Assembly (NCBI GenBank): GCA_001599755.1
Contig: BCHX01000005.1
Coordinates: 4,088,409 to 4,152,408, forward strand
From: Gliomastix tumulicola
Taxonomy: Eukaryota > Ascomycota > Sordariomycetes > Hypocreales > Bionectriaceae
Direction: 5' to 3'
DNA: 64,000 bases
The position numbers were made by a program, and so were the translations under genes. Below, piece after piece: positions 10,917 through 22,043 of this stretch; the first letter of the stretch is position 1, and the number at the start of each line of letters is the position of its first letter. The notes below the pieces were generated by a model that saw nothing but the letters and a program-made list of their open reading frames with translations, made no database searches and was not told where the DNA came from.

Positions 10917-12056
10917 TTAGGCTCTCCTAGCAACGTTGAACATCTCTTCCCAACCCTCAATAAAAGCTATGAGTGCATCGAAGAGCACCAGAAGCGCACC
11001 CATGACCAAGTAGGCTATGGTAACAAGGGAGGCCAACAAGATAGACCAGCCCACACCCTGCCAGAACACAGGCTCCCACCCAACCCCCTGATTAATCTGC
11101 TGTATCTCAAGCAGCACCGCCGTGAGGATATCATTCGGCGGGCCGCGGCCGTCTCGCATGTCCATCTTGGGAGCCTCGACCTGCAGCCAGCGCGTGAGCT
11201 GGGCGGGCGTCATCCTGCCAAACCTCTCGTCGTAGGCGAGGAGAGATGCGATCATGCCGCTGGCGTGCGCGGCGGCCAACGACGTCCCGTCAGCCATCGC
11301 ATAGCCGTCCGTAGCGTTGGGTCTGCTCTCTGGGAAGGCGATGTCCTCGCTGAAGGCGAACAGGTCGACCCCCGGGCCGAAGTTGGAAGAGAACGACCTC
11401 AAGGGGGTGTCAAGACCCGCCATCCACATCCCGCCCACCGTGATGACCGTATCCAGGTGGCCGGGACAATACCTCGTGACGGGCTTGCCTTCGTTGCCCG
11501 CAGCCACCACGACGGGGATCCCTGCCTCGTAGAGTCGCCTGAAGGCCGCTTCACGGCAGAAGCTGCATCGCGCATCGTAGCTGATGGATAGATTGACGAC
11601 GGATACATTCTGCCTTCCGCGTGAGACGATGTCATTCAGCGTCCAGTCAAGGGCGCGGGCGAAAAAGTCCCGTATATCGGGCAACGGGTGGAGAGCATAG
11701 ACATCAACCACCTCCGCGCCTTTCGCAACGCCGCACCTCGTTCCTGCTGCGACACCTGCCACTGCTGTTCCGTGCCCCATCGTCGGGGTGACGAAGATAC
11801 CGCGGTTCGCAGGCGTGACTCGCCCACGCAAGTCCTCGTGGGTTGCGTCAACGCCGTCGTCAAGAATATAGAGGTAGGCACCGAGGCCAGCAGACGAGTT
11901 CTGCCATGCCTTGGGATCAGGAACAGGCCACGAAGAGCGGGGGAGACCAACCTCGTCCCAGGGGTCCTGCTTGGGAGCAGAGACATCTCGTGCGAATGCC
12001 GAGGAGCTGGTGAGAAGCCCGCTGAGGGGCAGCAAGAAAGCTGAGCCGAGCCTCAT
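10917..12056 (-). CDS. Membrane-anchored subtilisin-like serine protease (S8)
   Basis: Single-exon gene, 379 aa. A signal peptide (about 1-22) is followed directly by the peptidase domain. Catalytic residues are all visible: Asp66 in YILDDGVDATHED, His95 in GHGTAVAGVAAG, Asn188 in VVVAAGNEG, and Ser259 in ADGTSLAAAHASG. The usual GTSMAAPH motif is changed: Leu for Met and Ala for the conserved Pro. There is no I9 propeptide, so the enzyme is shorter than typical secreted fungal subtilases. A strongly hydrophobic segment near residues 338-366 (WSILLASLVTIAYLVMGALL) followed by a short charged tail predicts a C-terminal membrane anchor. Activity, location and substrate are unproven. TATA-like ATATATA lies about 95 bp upstream at 12151-12157. 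Confidence 0.85.
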   Translation of the reverse strand: MRLGSAFLLPLSGLLTSSSAFARDVSAPKQDPWDEVGLPRSSWPVPDPKAWQNSSAGLGAYLYILDDGVDATHEDLRGRVTPANRGIFVTPTMGHGTAVAGVAAGTRCGVAKGAEVVDVYALHPLPDIRDFFARALDWTLNDIVSRGRQNVSVVNLSISYDARCSFCREAAFRRLYEAGIPVVVAAGNEGKPVTRYCPGHLDTVITVGGMWMAGLDTPLRSFSSNFGPGVDLFAFSEDIAFPESRPNATDGYAMADGTSLAAAHASGMIASLLAYDERFGRMTPAQLTRWLQVEAPKMDMRDGRGPPNDILTAVLLEIQQINQGVGWEPVFWQGVGWSILLASLVTIAYLVMGALLVLFDALIAFIEGWEEMFNVARRA

Positions 12057-12654
12057 GTTTGGTGGATTTTAGAATCTGTAGAATAGGTAGGCACGGTTAG
12101 TTGAGTATGGATGATGGAAGGAAGTGCAACATGAGAGTTGAGAGAAGTGCATATATATACTCAGATGCTCGTCTAGGGAGTAACAGGTCAAACACGCGGA
12201 AAGAAGAGTACACAGCCGGAGATGGTGGCTGATGAACACGAGCTAATACGCCTCACAACATTTGAATATTCACCCTGACACCGTACTTACCGCCCACTGC
12301 GTCGGAACAGACTTGAACCATTCTATGAAAAGTCGCGTATGAGGACCCTCGGGAGGGGGACATACAAAGATCTCACATCACTGCTCAGGTGGTGCGTATG
12401 AAATCCCATGGATGATTGCGACCACTATCACCATTCCGGAAGCGTCTGTCGCAATGATCAAGTCAATTTCCTGTCCTGTGATTTATCAAGAGTAACAGCA
12501 AGCTAGCTATGCCGTACATGAAGGAACATCTCCGCAACATCCTACCTCCAGATTCCGCCGGGCAAAAAAACATATAACAATCAGTCTCGAACATAGTGCC
12601 CAGTCTCCAATCACACCACGTAGTAGTTCCAAATCGCCCCAAGTCCACCCCAAT
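12057..12654. other. Intergenic, 598 bp
   Basis: Holds the subtilase promoter (TATA-like sequence at 12151-12157) and the 3' end of the Ulp1-like gene. No other gene seen. Confidence 0.5.
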
Positions 12655-15475
12655 TTACTTGCCAGTGCCGTTGATAGCAGCCAGGATCTCCTTAGCCGTA
12701 GCCTCGGCGTCTCTCATCTCCTTGACAAACTCAACAACACATTCCGTTCTTTTGACACTGGGTCGTGCGGCCTCGATCGACTTGCCCAGGTCACGCAGCT
12801 CGCCCTTCAGCTTGCTGACTGCCGCGGTCGCCTCTATGAGATCCTCCTCAGACTGCGCAACGGAGCCCTTGTACTCCTCAAGCATGGAAGTCTGTACATC
12901 GAAGAACTGCTGGACCATCTCATCGGATTCAAGATCCTGCTCGTCGGACTTGGAACGGGTGCCGTCCGCGTTCATGCCCATTCGTCTAGCGAGTCCAACC
13001 AGGCACCGGCGTTTGCGGGAGAGCTCTCGCTCCGCCGCCTGCAAAGCGTCCTTGGCTGTGTCCAGCTTCGACTCCACCATCTGATGACTGGCCAAGTGGG
13101 TGGCGAGCTTGTTTTTGGCGCTGGCAAGCTTGTGACGCTGCTCATCCAGGTCATGGATGGCAGGAACGTTGCGGCAGCTCTCGATGGCTTCACCAAGGGA
13201 ACCGGACTTCTCTCGCCAACGACGCAGAGTCGCGGTAGCCGCACTGAGCTGAGCGTTGGATGGCTCTTTGTCGCTGCGCGGAGTCTGGAAGCCGTCGTCC
13301 GAAGTATCTGATGAGATGCGACGCTGGCAGGGCCGTTTGGCGGGCCGCGGCTCCTCACTCACGGGAACCTTAGACGTGTCGTCCTTCATGGCATCGAAGC
13401 GGCGTTTGTTGCCAGCAGCGGGCTGCGTCTGAGTCGCAGGAGAGGAACTTAGCTGACCCTGCACGTGCGCATCGAGCATGCTGAGCAGATAGACGCGCGC
13501 CAGTCGGGCGTCGCACTCGCTCGGGAGACACTGATTGTTCAGCCAAGAGTCGATAGCCATCAGGACAAAGACGCCGCAGTTGTAGAGGTCACGCTGTCGA
13601 GGGCCGTTCTAAGCGAGCAATCAGTTAGTTTAGGGCTCAACCACAAAGGATCATCACGCAAAAACAGTCAAGATTTGGGGGAGAGTGTGTAAAAACAGCG
13701 GGAAAGATACATACCAATTGAAAGTGCTGGAAGGATCCCTCGCCAGGAATGGCAAAGGTAGCCCAGCGACGGAGTCTCTCCTTGGTGCTCTCAGCGCGCG
13801 TTGCACACGGTGCCGAGTCGTACCAGAAGATCTGGCGGAAAGTCGTGTTGACGACAGCGAGCGTCCAGTGGTGAGGCTTATGATGATGGAGCGGCACGAG
13901 GATGCAGCCCGCCTTCAGATGGCGATCGAAGAGCTTCGGCATGTTCTTCTCAAACGCCTCAGACTCGACCTGCACGAAAAGAGGGTCGACCAGCTGAACA
14001 GCTGTCTCGAGGTCTCCACGCGCCGCCTTGGTCTGCTCCCAGATAATGGACTGAAGCAGATCGATCGTGTTGTCCGAGAGGCGGGACGTCGGAGAGGCTA
14101 GCTGCACTTGAGCTGCGGCTATGGCCGTTGCCCTCTTGGCCTCGGAAAGGTCGGTAGCAGAGACATCAGAGCCCGTGAGCACAGTGGTATCGTCATCCTC
14201 GTCTTGGCCAATGGTGAAAATGGCAGAGGTATACGTCTCGGCATAATCATCCACAGAGCCTGATGCAGGCTGGGCTGTGTCCTTGTCGGCGTCATCAGTC
14301 GGATCGACGGGCTCTGGCTCCATGTCGAGGGGAAGGGACATGTCAACAAAGCCGTCACTCTCAGGGGCCGGAGCCTCTGATCGGCGGTTGTTCATGACTC
14401 CGGTAGACAGAGCGACCTCGCTCTTCTCGACCGTTGTTTCAGCGTCGGACTCGCTTGTGTCATCATCAAACGCGGCGGTCGAAGTAGGACTGGCGCCAGG
14501 ACTGGTGCTATGCAGATTCTCGGGGAGGGCCGTGGAATGATCTTCCGTAGCTGGCAACGGAGTCTCGGGCGCATCACTTGGAGAAGAAATGCTTGTCTCG
14601 ACCGCCGCAGGAGCCAAGGTCTCGGTGCGCGCGGGAGAAATCAAAGCCCTCGCTGACGAGGGAGCTATTCGTGCGGTGGAAGAAAAATGCGAAGTTGGCG
14701 TTAGATCTTGAATGTGAGCGTGGCGCGCAGATCGCCGAAGAGGTGTGAGAGGACGTGCCGTGAGAGGAGGTGCCGTGAGCGGAGGCGCCGATTTTCTCTG
14801 CTTCTTTTTCTCTCTCTCACGCTCGCCGCGACGGGAAACAGCAGCAATGTGAGCCTTGCAATGAGCATTGACCTGGTCGGAAGTGACGGTAACAGCCTTC
14901 AAGAGCTTGCAGAGGCGGAAGGCCTTCTCGGCAGCATCGTGGCGCCAGGTGACTGTCTCATCCACGTCAATATCTTCATTCAACGCGATGACGACTTCGT
15001 AGAGGATGCCGCCGGGCTTGTAGAGGGCTGAGAGCTCGATGCCCTGATCTTTGGCCTCGACGCTGATGGACTTGAGGTAGGTGATGTCCCTGTCGGACAT
15101 TTCTCGGGGGAGAGGAGTTCGGGGCTCCGATAAGTTGCGCTTCGGCCAGGGTGGGATCCAGCCGTTGCCTCCCCAGAGCTTGCACAGGTGGCGGATGTCT
15201 TTCTCCTTGCGCACAGCGGCCTTGGAGGGAAGGGGAGCTGGGGGCATGGGAGCTTCAATAGAAGTAGCTGGACCGCGCTCCTAGTCGCGACCAACGTCTC
15301 TTTCGTCTCCCTTCTTGGCCTTGGTCTGCTCTTGCTCTTCACCGTCGGCGAGGTCCGGGCTGGTCAGGTCGAAGCTGTCGATTGAGCTGAGCTCATCGTC
15401 GGTTGGAGTTGGAGGTTGCTTCGAAGGCGCGTCTGCGCGCTTGGCAGGGACACGGAGTTTGAGTCCGCGCACCAT
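12655..15475 (-). CDS. Ulp1-like (C48) SUMO protease family protein, 5' end uncertain
   Basis: The C-terminal third has the cysteine-peptidase signature: HHWTLAVVNTTFRQIFWYDS (catalytic His and the W-Y-D-S strand), then after an intron QRDLYNCGVFVLMAI with the catalytic Cys. That intron runs from 13714 to 13609 (GTATGT...CTTAG) and is secure. The middle is long and disordered (Ser/Thr/Glu rich); the tail after the catalytic Cys is a charged, probably coiled-coil region of about 250 residues. The 5' end is odd. One reading frame runs from the ATG at 15475 into the main frame but is broken by a TAG at 15281-15283. Either translation starts at the ATG at 15247 (828 aa), or a weak phase-1 intron (GTGAAG donor near 15342) removes the stop, or the allele is damaged. 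Ulp1-type enzymes process and remove SUMO or related modifiers in the nucleus; the role here is inferred. Confidence 0.72.
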
Positions 15476-16227
15476 GCTGATGATCGCGCAGCTGATAGAT
15501 CTGATGATGCGCGGGCGGCGATGCAGGGGCGAGGGTTGGGTTTGAGGTGGTGAAATGTGCGGAAGTGAAGGGAAAAAGTGGAAGTGGGAGTGAGGGTGGG
15601 AAATTAAAAGTTGGAAGTTGACCCATGGTCGAGGTGGGGCGGTGCAAGAGAGACTAAGCCCTTTTTTATGCGTGGTGGCTGAAGAAAGAATTGAGCCACA
15701 CGCCCATAGAAAATGTATGGCTTGGTAGCCGGGATATTCTTTTGTCCACCTGTTACTGGGATTGAGCCCTGAGCAGCTGAGGGGCGCTGTAGTTATAGCG
15801 GACTTGGGCCTGTGCGGGGTGCGGTCAAGGCGCTGAAACAGCCAACCGGGGCCTGTGCAGCCTGAAAGGGCACCTGACGTGACTCTGCCTGAATATCTCC
15901 AGCAGCACCTCACTGCAATGAAGGGAGAATCTGGCTTTCGACCAGTCTGCTTCATTTATCCATCATCTGGCTTACTTGCCAATACGTTTCTCAGCTGCTC
16001 ACGATCGAGTGCGGTGGGTGCCATTTCTTTGCGCACAAAGCTGCCTCTCGACGACCATACGCCCTAATGTCAGTAGTCGTCACTCTCGGTCCAGTGTCAA
16101 CCGAAGCGCGGCGCTACCAAGCACCCATATATTGAGTCACTGACTGCTATACCCAGTCCTCCCTTCAGCGCGCTCACACACTCTCGCCTTTTCATCTAGG
16201 ACTCTGAGGCTGACTTCTTTGAGCGTC
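15476..16227. other. Divergent promoter region, 752 bp
   Basis: Separates the minus-strand Ulp1-like gene from the plus-strand GH78-like gene. TATATT at 16126-16131 lies about 100 bases before the ATG at 16228. No gene is supported here. Confidence 0.5.
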
Positions 16228-18735
16228 ATGGCTGGATCTCTTCTCGACACCACCTGGATCTGGCATCCGGAGTGGCAAGACTCCGCTTCCGATTCTGCCG
16301 GCGCATTCGTCCACTTCCGCAAGCCCTTCGCCGTTCCAGAGCCTCTCCCAGCATCACCCGTGACGCTTCAGGTGACAGCCGACACGAAGTATCGCATGTA
16401 CATTAACGGTCACTTAGCCCATGTCGGCCCCGTCAAAGGCGACGAGCACATGTGGTTCTACGACGAAGTCGACATCGCTCCCTTTCTCCAGCCCGGAATC
16501 AACAATATCGGCATTCATGTGCTCCGTCTCTACCATGGCACGCCGTACGGTACGAGCTTCCCGAGGATGGCTATCCCTGGACTGTTTGTGCGCGTGCCCG
16601 ATGTCACCACGCGAGAGGCGTTCCAGCTCCAAAGCGATGACAGCTGGCTGGCTGCGCTCGATCCATCCCGGAAGCTCCCAACGCATCAGAAGGAAGACGA
16701 CTTCCTGCACATCTACGAGGAAGTTGGCAGCCTCCCCCCGGATGGACTCGAATGGGTTCATGCTCAGAGTCTGAAACTGCCCAAATCTCATGGTCTTGGT
16801 CCGCCATGGAGGCTTGTGCCGCGCATGATCCCCGAAGCCAGGATAACTCCCACGACGTTCAAGACCGTGCACAACGTCCGCAGCACTCTTTTCAAGCAGA
16901 GTTGGGAGGCACTGCTTACCAGATCCCTCGACAACAGGTTAGGCGATCATGAGAAGAATGGTATCCGTCTACCTGCTGGCACGTTGCATCATATCGAGCT
17001 CGAGGCGCCCCATCATCTAGCAGCATTCCTCAATTTCCGTTTCCTGCGCCCCAACAAGGGAGGTAGCTCATTGACTGTCCGATACTCAGAATGCTACGAA
17101 GACGAGCCCACCTTTGTGCCCTACATCCGCTCCAAGGGTGACCGATGCGACATATCCAAGAAGTTACTCGGCCCGGAAGATCGATACGTACTATCAGGTG
17201 CACAGGGGGCCAAAGCAGCAGATGTCCTACAATATGCTCGGGATGCTTCATTAGAGGAGACCTACACGCCTTTTCATTTTCGAACCTTTCGCTTCTTAAC
17301 ATTGATCATCCAAGTCGCCAAAGACGAGGATCTCGTCCTGGCAGGCATAGATGTCGACGAAACGCACTATCCCCTCGCTGTAACCGCCACAGCCAGTACC
17401 CCGAACGAGCTCTACGACGACCTGTGGAACGTCAGCATCCGCACCCTCACCAACTGCATGCACGACTGCTACGAGGATTGCCCCTTCTACGAGCAGCTCC
17501 AGTACGCCATGGACACGCGCAGCTCCTGTCTCTTCACCTACGCCGTCTCTGGTGACGACCGCCTCGCACGGCAGGCTCTGCTTCAGCTTCACGGCACGTA
17601 CCGGGCGGAACTTGGTCTGACTGCGAGTCGTGGGCCGGCAGCGCAGGTCCAGATTATTCCGCACTTCTCGCTCTTCTGGATCCTGGCGGTGGTGGATCAT
17701 TTCGAGCATTTTGGCGATGTATCGTTCACGAGACAGTTTCTCCCGGCGGCCGACGGGATCTTTGAGTCCTTCGAAAGGCGTAGAAATGCTGATCTAGGCC
17801 TTGTTGCAGCGGACACGTCTTCTTTCTGGGAGTTCGTGGACTGGACACCTGAGTGGCGGCCTCAGGGCGTACCACCCGCTGCAGAGAGGACGGGATACCT
17901 GACCTTCACCAGCCTGCTGTATGCTCACACTCTAAAGAGAGCCTCGGCTATACTTGGCGCTGTGGGCAGGCCAGGCCTCAAGGACGAGTTTGAGGGTCGG
18001 GCTGCATCTCTAATCGAGGCCGTCCGGACGCATTGTTGTGTGGGCGAGGTCTTTACCGACGGCCTAGCTTCAACAGCAGATCGAAGCCAGGACTTCAGCC
18101 AGCAGACGCAGATATGGGCCATCCTCAGTGGCGCCGTATCCGGAGACGCCGCACGCGACCTGCTGAAGACGTGTTTGCCGGTCCTCACTCGATCCTTGGC
18201 CACAAAAGGAGAGTCTCTATCCCCAGGTCCTGACCGCGATACAAGTTTCACAGCACCTTCCCTCGCCATGACCTTCTACGTCTTCCGCGCCCTTTCCGCA
18301 GCTGGTGGTACTCTCTACGACGACGCTTTCCACGAGATGTGGTCTCCCTGGCGTCTCCAGCTCGCGCAAAACCTGACAACGTGGTGCGAGGACCACGTCA
18401 CGCACAGATCCGACTGCCACGCGTGGGGATGCAGCCCACTGCACGAGCTGACGGTCGAGGTGGCCGGTGTCCGTCCCGCGGAGCCTGGCTGGGGCTCGGT
18501 GGCCTTTAGGCCGAGGACGGCACTGTTTCCTCGGTTCGAGGGCAAGGTTCCGCTGGGGGCGAGAGGGATCGCTCATGTGAAATGGGGGCAGACTGAGGAG
18601 GATGGCGTGGGGACGATCGTGTCGATTACGGTGGAGGGAGCGCGAGTTGAGGCTGGGGGGATTCCAATCTATGTGATGTTTCCAGATGGACACGAGGAGA
18701 AGCATGTTGGGCATAGTTTGACTTTCAAATTCTAG
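16228..18735 (+). CDS. GH78-like alpha-L-rhamnosidase family protein, intracellular
   Basis: Single exon, 835 aa. The frame opens at a TTG, so the ATG at 16228 is used. Order: an N-terminal carbohydrate-binding-like beta domain (TADTKYRMYINGHLAHVGP and NIGIHVLRLYHGTPYG), a concanavalin-like domain, a six-hairpin (alpha/alpha)6 domain from about residue 390, and a C-terminal beta domain (HELTVEVAGVRPAEPGWGSV). This is the layout of GH78 rhamnosidases. The classical acid motif is altered: the enzyme has YEDCPFYEQLQYAMDTRSS, not the usual DCPxRDExxGWxGD, so rhamnose specificity is not certain. There is no signal peptide, so it should act in the cytosol on imported glycosides. It converges with the MFS transporter gene next door and starts the carbohydrate block. 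Confidence 0.85.
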   Translation: MAGSLLDTTWIWHPEWQDSASDSAGAFVHFRKPFAVPEPLPASPVTLQVTADTKYRMYINGHLAHVGPVKGDEHMWFYDEVDIAPFLQPGINNIGIHVLRLYHGTPYGTSFPRMAIPGLFVRVPDVTTREAFQLQSDDSWLAALDPSRKLPTHQKEDDFLHIYEEVGSLPPDGLEWVHAQSLKLPKSHGLGPPWRLVPRMIPEARITPTTFKTVHNVRSTLFKQSWEALLTRSLDNRLGDHEKNGIRLPAGTLHHIELEAPHHLAAFLNFRFLRPNKGGSSLTVRYSECYEDEPTFVPYIRSKGDRCDISKKLLGPEDRYVLSGAQGAKAADVLQYARDASLEETYTPFHFRTFRFLTLIIQVAKDEDLVLAGIDVDETHYPLAVTATASTPNELYDDLWNVSIRTLTNCMHDCYEDCPFYEQLQYAMDTRSSCLFTYAVSGDDRLARQALLQLHGTYRAELGLTASRGPAAQVQIIPHFSLFWILAVVDHFEHFGDVSFTRQFLPAADGIFESFERRRNADLGLVAADTSSFWEFVDWTPEWRPQGVPPAAERTGYLTFTSLLYAHTLKRASAILGAVGRPGLKDEFEGRAASLIEAVRTHCCVGEVFTDGLASTADRSQDFSQQTQIWAILSGAVSGDAARDLLKTCLPVLTRSLATKGESLSPGPDRDTSFTAPSLAMTFYVFRALSAAGGTLYDDAFHEMWSPWRLQLAQNLTTWCEDHVTHRSDCHAWGCSPLHELTVEVAGVRPAEPGWGSVAFRPRTALFPRFEGKVPLGARGIAHVKWGQTEEDGVGTIVSITVEGARVEAGGIPIYVMFPDGHEEKHVGHSLTFKF

Positions 18736-19026
18736 GGGAAATGACAGAATATGCCAGAAGTTTAGGAGATGCAAACCTCAGAGGTCAGTCTCTTTGTTGC
18801 ACGTCTAGCCTTCTTTGAATACTTCTCACTTTAGCTCATGGCGCTTTCCAATGATCCTGCTCTAGCGAACACGTTTAGAATACCGCAGAATTCCAATGCC
18901 TCGAATTACGGGAGCTCCCCGAGTCACGCGTCAGAGACGGAACCGAGACCGAGACCGAGTATCTAATGACGAGAAAGGTCTAGTTCTGTCGATAGTTCTC
19001 ACCGACTCCAGGCTCGCTCTCTTTCC

Positions 19027-20984
19027 TTAAACCTTCTTCTCCACCTCTTCCCGCTCCTCGATGCCGATCACGCCCTCTGTCTTGGCCATCTCGACCTCGA
19101 GCGCCTCAGCCTGATCCTTGTCAAAAAGCACCGCGATCTCCTCCAGCGCCTTACCCTTCGTCTCGATAAACCACCCATAGGCGATGAAGCTCTCGATGGC
19201 GAGGATGACGACATACACGAGGTAGTACTTCCAGCCGATATTTTGCAGACCAATGGGGTTGACTGGATGAGTCGGTTAGCAACGATTCATCAAAACCTGT
19301 GCCAGTCACGGAATCGGGTCACAGAATTGGGTCATACCATATTGATTCACGAAGACGGCCGCCTTTGTGGAAAACACATATGTCGCCATGCCCTTTGCGC
19401 GGATCGAGAATGGGAGCACCTCGACAGAGTATGCCACGGCCAACGGCGACAGAGCAATATTATAGAAGGCAGTGAACATGAAGATGAGCACCATGACCGC
19501 GATACCCGCCGCAGAGACGCCCTTCTCCTGGAACTCCGCCGAGGCAATGGTCCACGCGACGAAAATGGTCAGCATGCCAAGCGTCGAGACGCGGAAGAGG
19601 ATGCGGCGGCCGAGACGCTCGACGAAGAAGGCCGTGGTCAGGCCGATGATGAAGTTGTAGATGTTGAGGACGCCGTTGATGAGGGCTTGGGTGTCCTTGT
19701 TGGTGATGCCGACGGTGTCCATGATGCGGGCGAGGTCTGCCAGTTTCATGCGTCAGTGACGAGAAAAAGACTTAAGGAGAGGGGTAACGTACAGTACGAG
19801 ATGAGACCGTTACCAGACCATTGGCTGAACAGACCCATGCAAAGAACAATGAAGATCCTGTAGCGGTTGCCAGGAGTGCTGACCATCGACAGCCATGTGG
19901 TAGCACCGGCACCTACAGAAACACGTATCAGTTCAGCGTACACAACGCGCCAAGGGAGTCCAACTCCAGAGTCACCACAGCTTCCGAGGATTCGGCAAGT
20001 TTCTTCCAGCACTTACTCTGCTCCAGACGGATCGCGGTCCTAATTTCATCGTATTCGAGCCGAACAAGCTCAGTCTCCTCGCCGTTGCCGTGATACTTCT
20101 TGAGGGCCGCAAGGGCTTCGTCGTCGCGTTCCCGGGCGATCAGCCAACGGGGTGATTCGGGGAGGAACCAGATAGCTGAGAGTTGGACTATGCTGGGGAT
20201 CATCTGGAAGAGGGATGGAAGGCGCCAGGACCAGTCACTGTTGATCTCTCGCGTGCCGAAGGTGATCCAGGCTGCGGCGATGCTGCCCAGAGACCAGCTA
20301 GAAACACTCGTGTCAGCGATGCTCTAGTATAACCCGCTTCATTCTGGCCGTCCATGCGGTTTCTATGTTAGGAACTCACCAAGTGTTGCAAATAGCCGTG
20401 ATCGTGACACGGTCCTTAGGATGCGAAAGCTCCGTGACAAGACTCGGCGCCGCCGTCGTGGCAAACGACAGCCCAAAGCCCAGCAAGAAGCGACTGACGA
20501 TGAACATGGCCAGATTGACACTGAACGCCTGGATCAGAGCACCAGCAATCATAATCACGCTCCCCGTCGTTATCCCCCACCGCCTCCCAAACCGATCCGC
20601 AACCCACGGCGCGATGGGCGTGGAGCAGATACTCCCCAGCGACATGATGGCACTGATGAGCCCGAGCTGGGCGCCGCGCGGGGAGTCGAAGAACTCGTCG
20701 AAGCGGTCGACTGTCTGCAGGGCGTTCATCATGGAGCCGTCGTAGCCGCTCGTCGCGTAGGAGCAGACGGCGCCCGGGAAGAGGAGGAGGTAGAGGCGGC
20801 GGCGGGCCGGGCAGCGGTACCAGGGAGGCGCATCGCGGGCGAGGCGGTCGACGCCCTGGGGCTCGTAGACGGTCTTGGTCTTGTTGTCGCTGGAGCTGCC
20901 GTGTTCCTTGCGCAGGCGGCGGCGCTTCTGGTCTTCTCGGGGCGCGGGGAGCCGTTGACGGAGAGTGTTCAGAAGGGCGACCAT
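19027..20984 (-). CDS. MFS sugar transporter (lactose-permease / hexose type)
   Basis: Five exons on the minus strand: 20984-20380, 20297-20017, 19912-19793, 19736-19338 and 19262-19027, 546 aa; all four introns have GT...AG ends and keep frame. Sugar-porter marks: WVADRFGRRWG between helices 2 and 3, PESPRWLIARERD after helix 6, ERLGRRILFR in the second half, and YGWFIETKGKALEEI near the end. The cytoplasmic N-terminus (about 55 residues) is unusually long and basic. ISYYLARIMDTVGI at a splice junction confirms the exon order. It lies between the GH78-like and GH3 genes and probably imports the di- or oligoglycoside they cleave; substrate is inferred from context only. An ATG at 20984 is preferred to an upstream non-ATG extension. 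Confidence 0.9.
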
Positions 20985-22043
20985 CGTTGCGGTAGTCGAC
21001 AACAACAACAACAACAGCTATAGTATACAAGCGTGACAAAAAAACAGGATGAGTCTCGACGAGGGGAGAAGACTCTTGATGCCAGATGACCCCGAGAAGA
21101 GACAGAGTCTGGGAGCTGGGAGGCCCTTCTTATACTCAACAGCCCAAGTCAAGCAATCACAACAAGGCCCCATGGGGGTGGCCCCGGCTCGACCAACTTT
21201 TTCTCGTCCCAGGCGACAGGTCCCAAGCAATAGCGCGTGGCCGAGTCGGGGAAACGATGCAACGAGGTGACCGTCTGCGTGGGAGCGCGGAAAGATGGAG
21301 AAAGGGGGTCGGGCTCAGCCGGACGGTGAGGAGGTTGTGCTTGCAGGCTTGCGCGGGCTTCATGCCCCGTGGGGGAGAAGGCTTTTCCTGTCGGTGTCGT
21401 TCTCGCGGTCATGGACTCATGACTGTCGTTAGTCTCTTGGGAGGCTGAGACTATCTGGATGGGGAGTGGAGAGAGGGACAGGCCTTGACGGGGCAAGAAG
21501 CAGACCTTTCCCCTAGCGTCGTTCTGCTGGCCTCCACAGCTTTCTCTCTGTGATGGGATTGGTCAATTGAGTCATGTTCTGCGGTCTCTGAGCGTGAGCC
21601 GCACAACCGAGTCATTTTGACGGGGAGAGAACGCTTCTTGCCCCGAAGAGTGGATTCGGCCAAGGGACCTGTTCCCACCTCTTCACCATCCTCGTGGAGG
21701 AGAACATGGGATACCTTGCGGGAGCATGATATGAACAGAAGAAGATATCCATCGTCTAGTATTCCACACACTCCACGTTCAGCTTCGGTCACTTGACCTG
21801 CAGAGTTATTTAGCTCACGATCCATCATGTCATATTTGGGCATTACACGGGCTTCCGCTCTGTCGTTGATTCCTCCATTCCGCCGTGCATCTCAGATTTC
21901 AGCCCCTAAGGCTATCGGATTCTGGACCTTCACCCCTCCAACTTGGCAAGCCGACTTGATTCAACTACGTCGAGGTTGGGCTTATCTCTCAGACTCGCGA
22001 GGCCGATCCAATACCTGGCTCGCTTCTCCTCAGTCCAGATCGA
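20985..22043. other. Divergent promoter region between MFS and GH3 genes, 1.06 kb
   Basis: No gene supported. A shared upstream region would allow joint control of transporter and beta-glucosidase. Small open frames on both strands have no domains. Confidence 0.5.

Noticed and set aside
15281..15295. 15-base GT...AG segment as a micro-intron around the TAG in the Ulp1-like gene
   Set aside because: Removing it would restore the frame, but it is far below the size of fungal introns and has no branch site.
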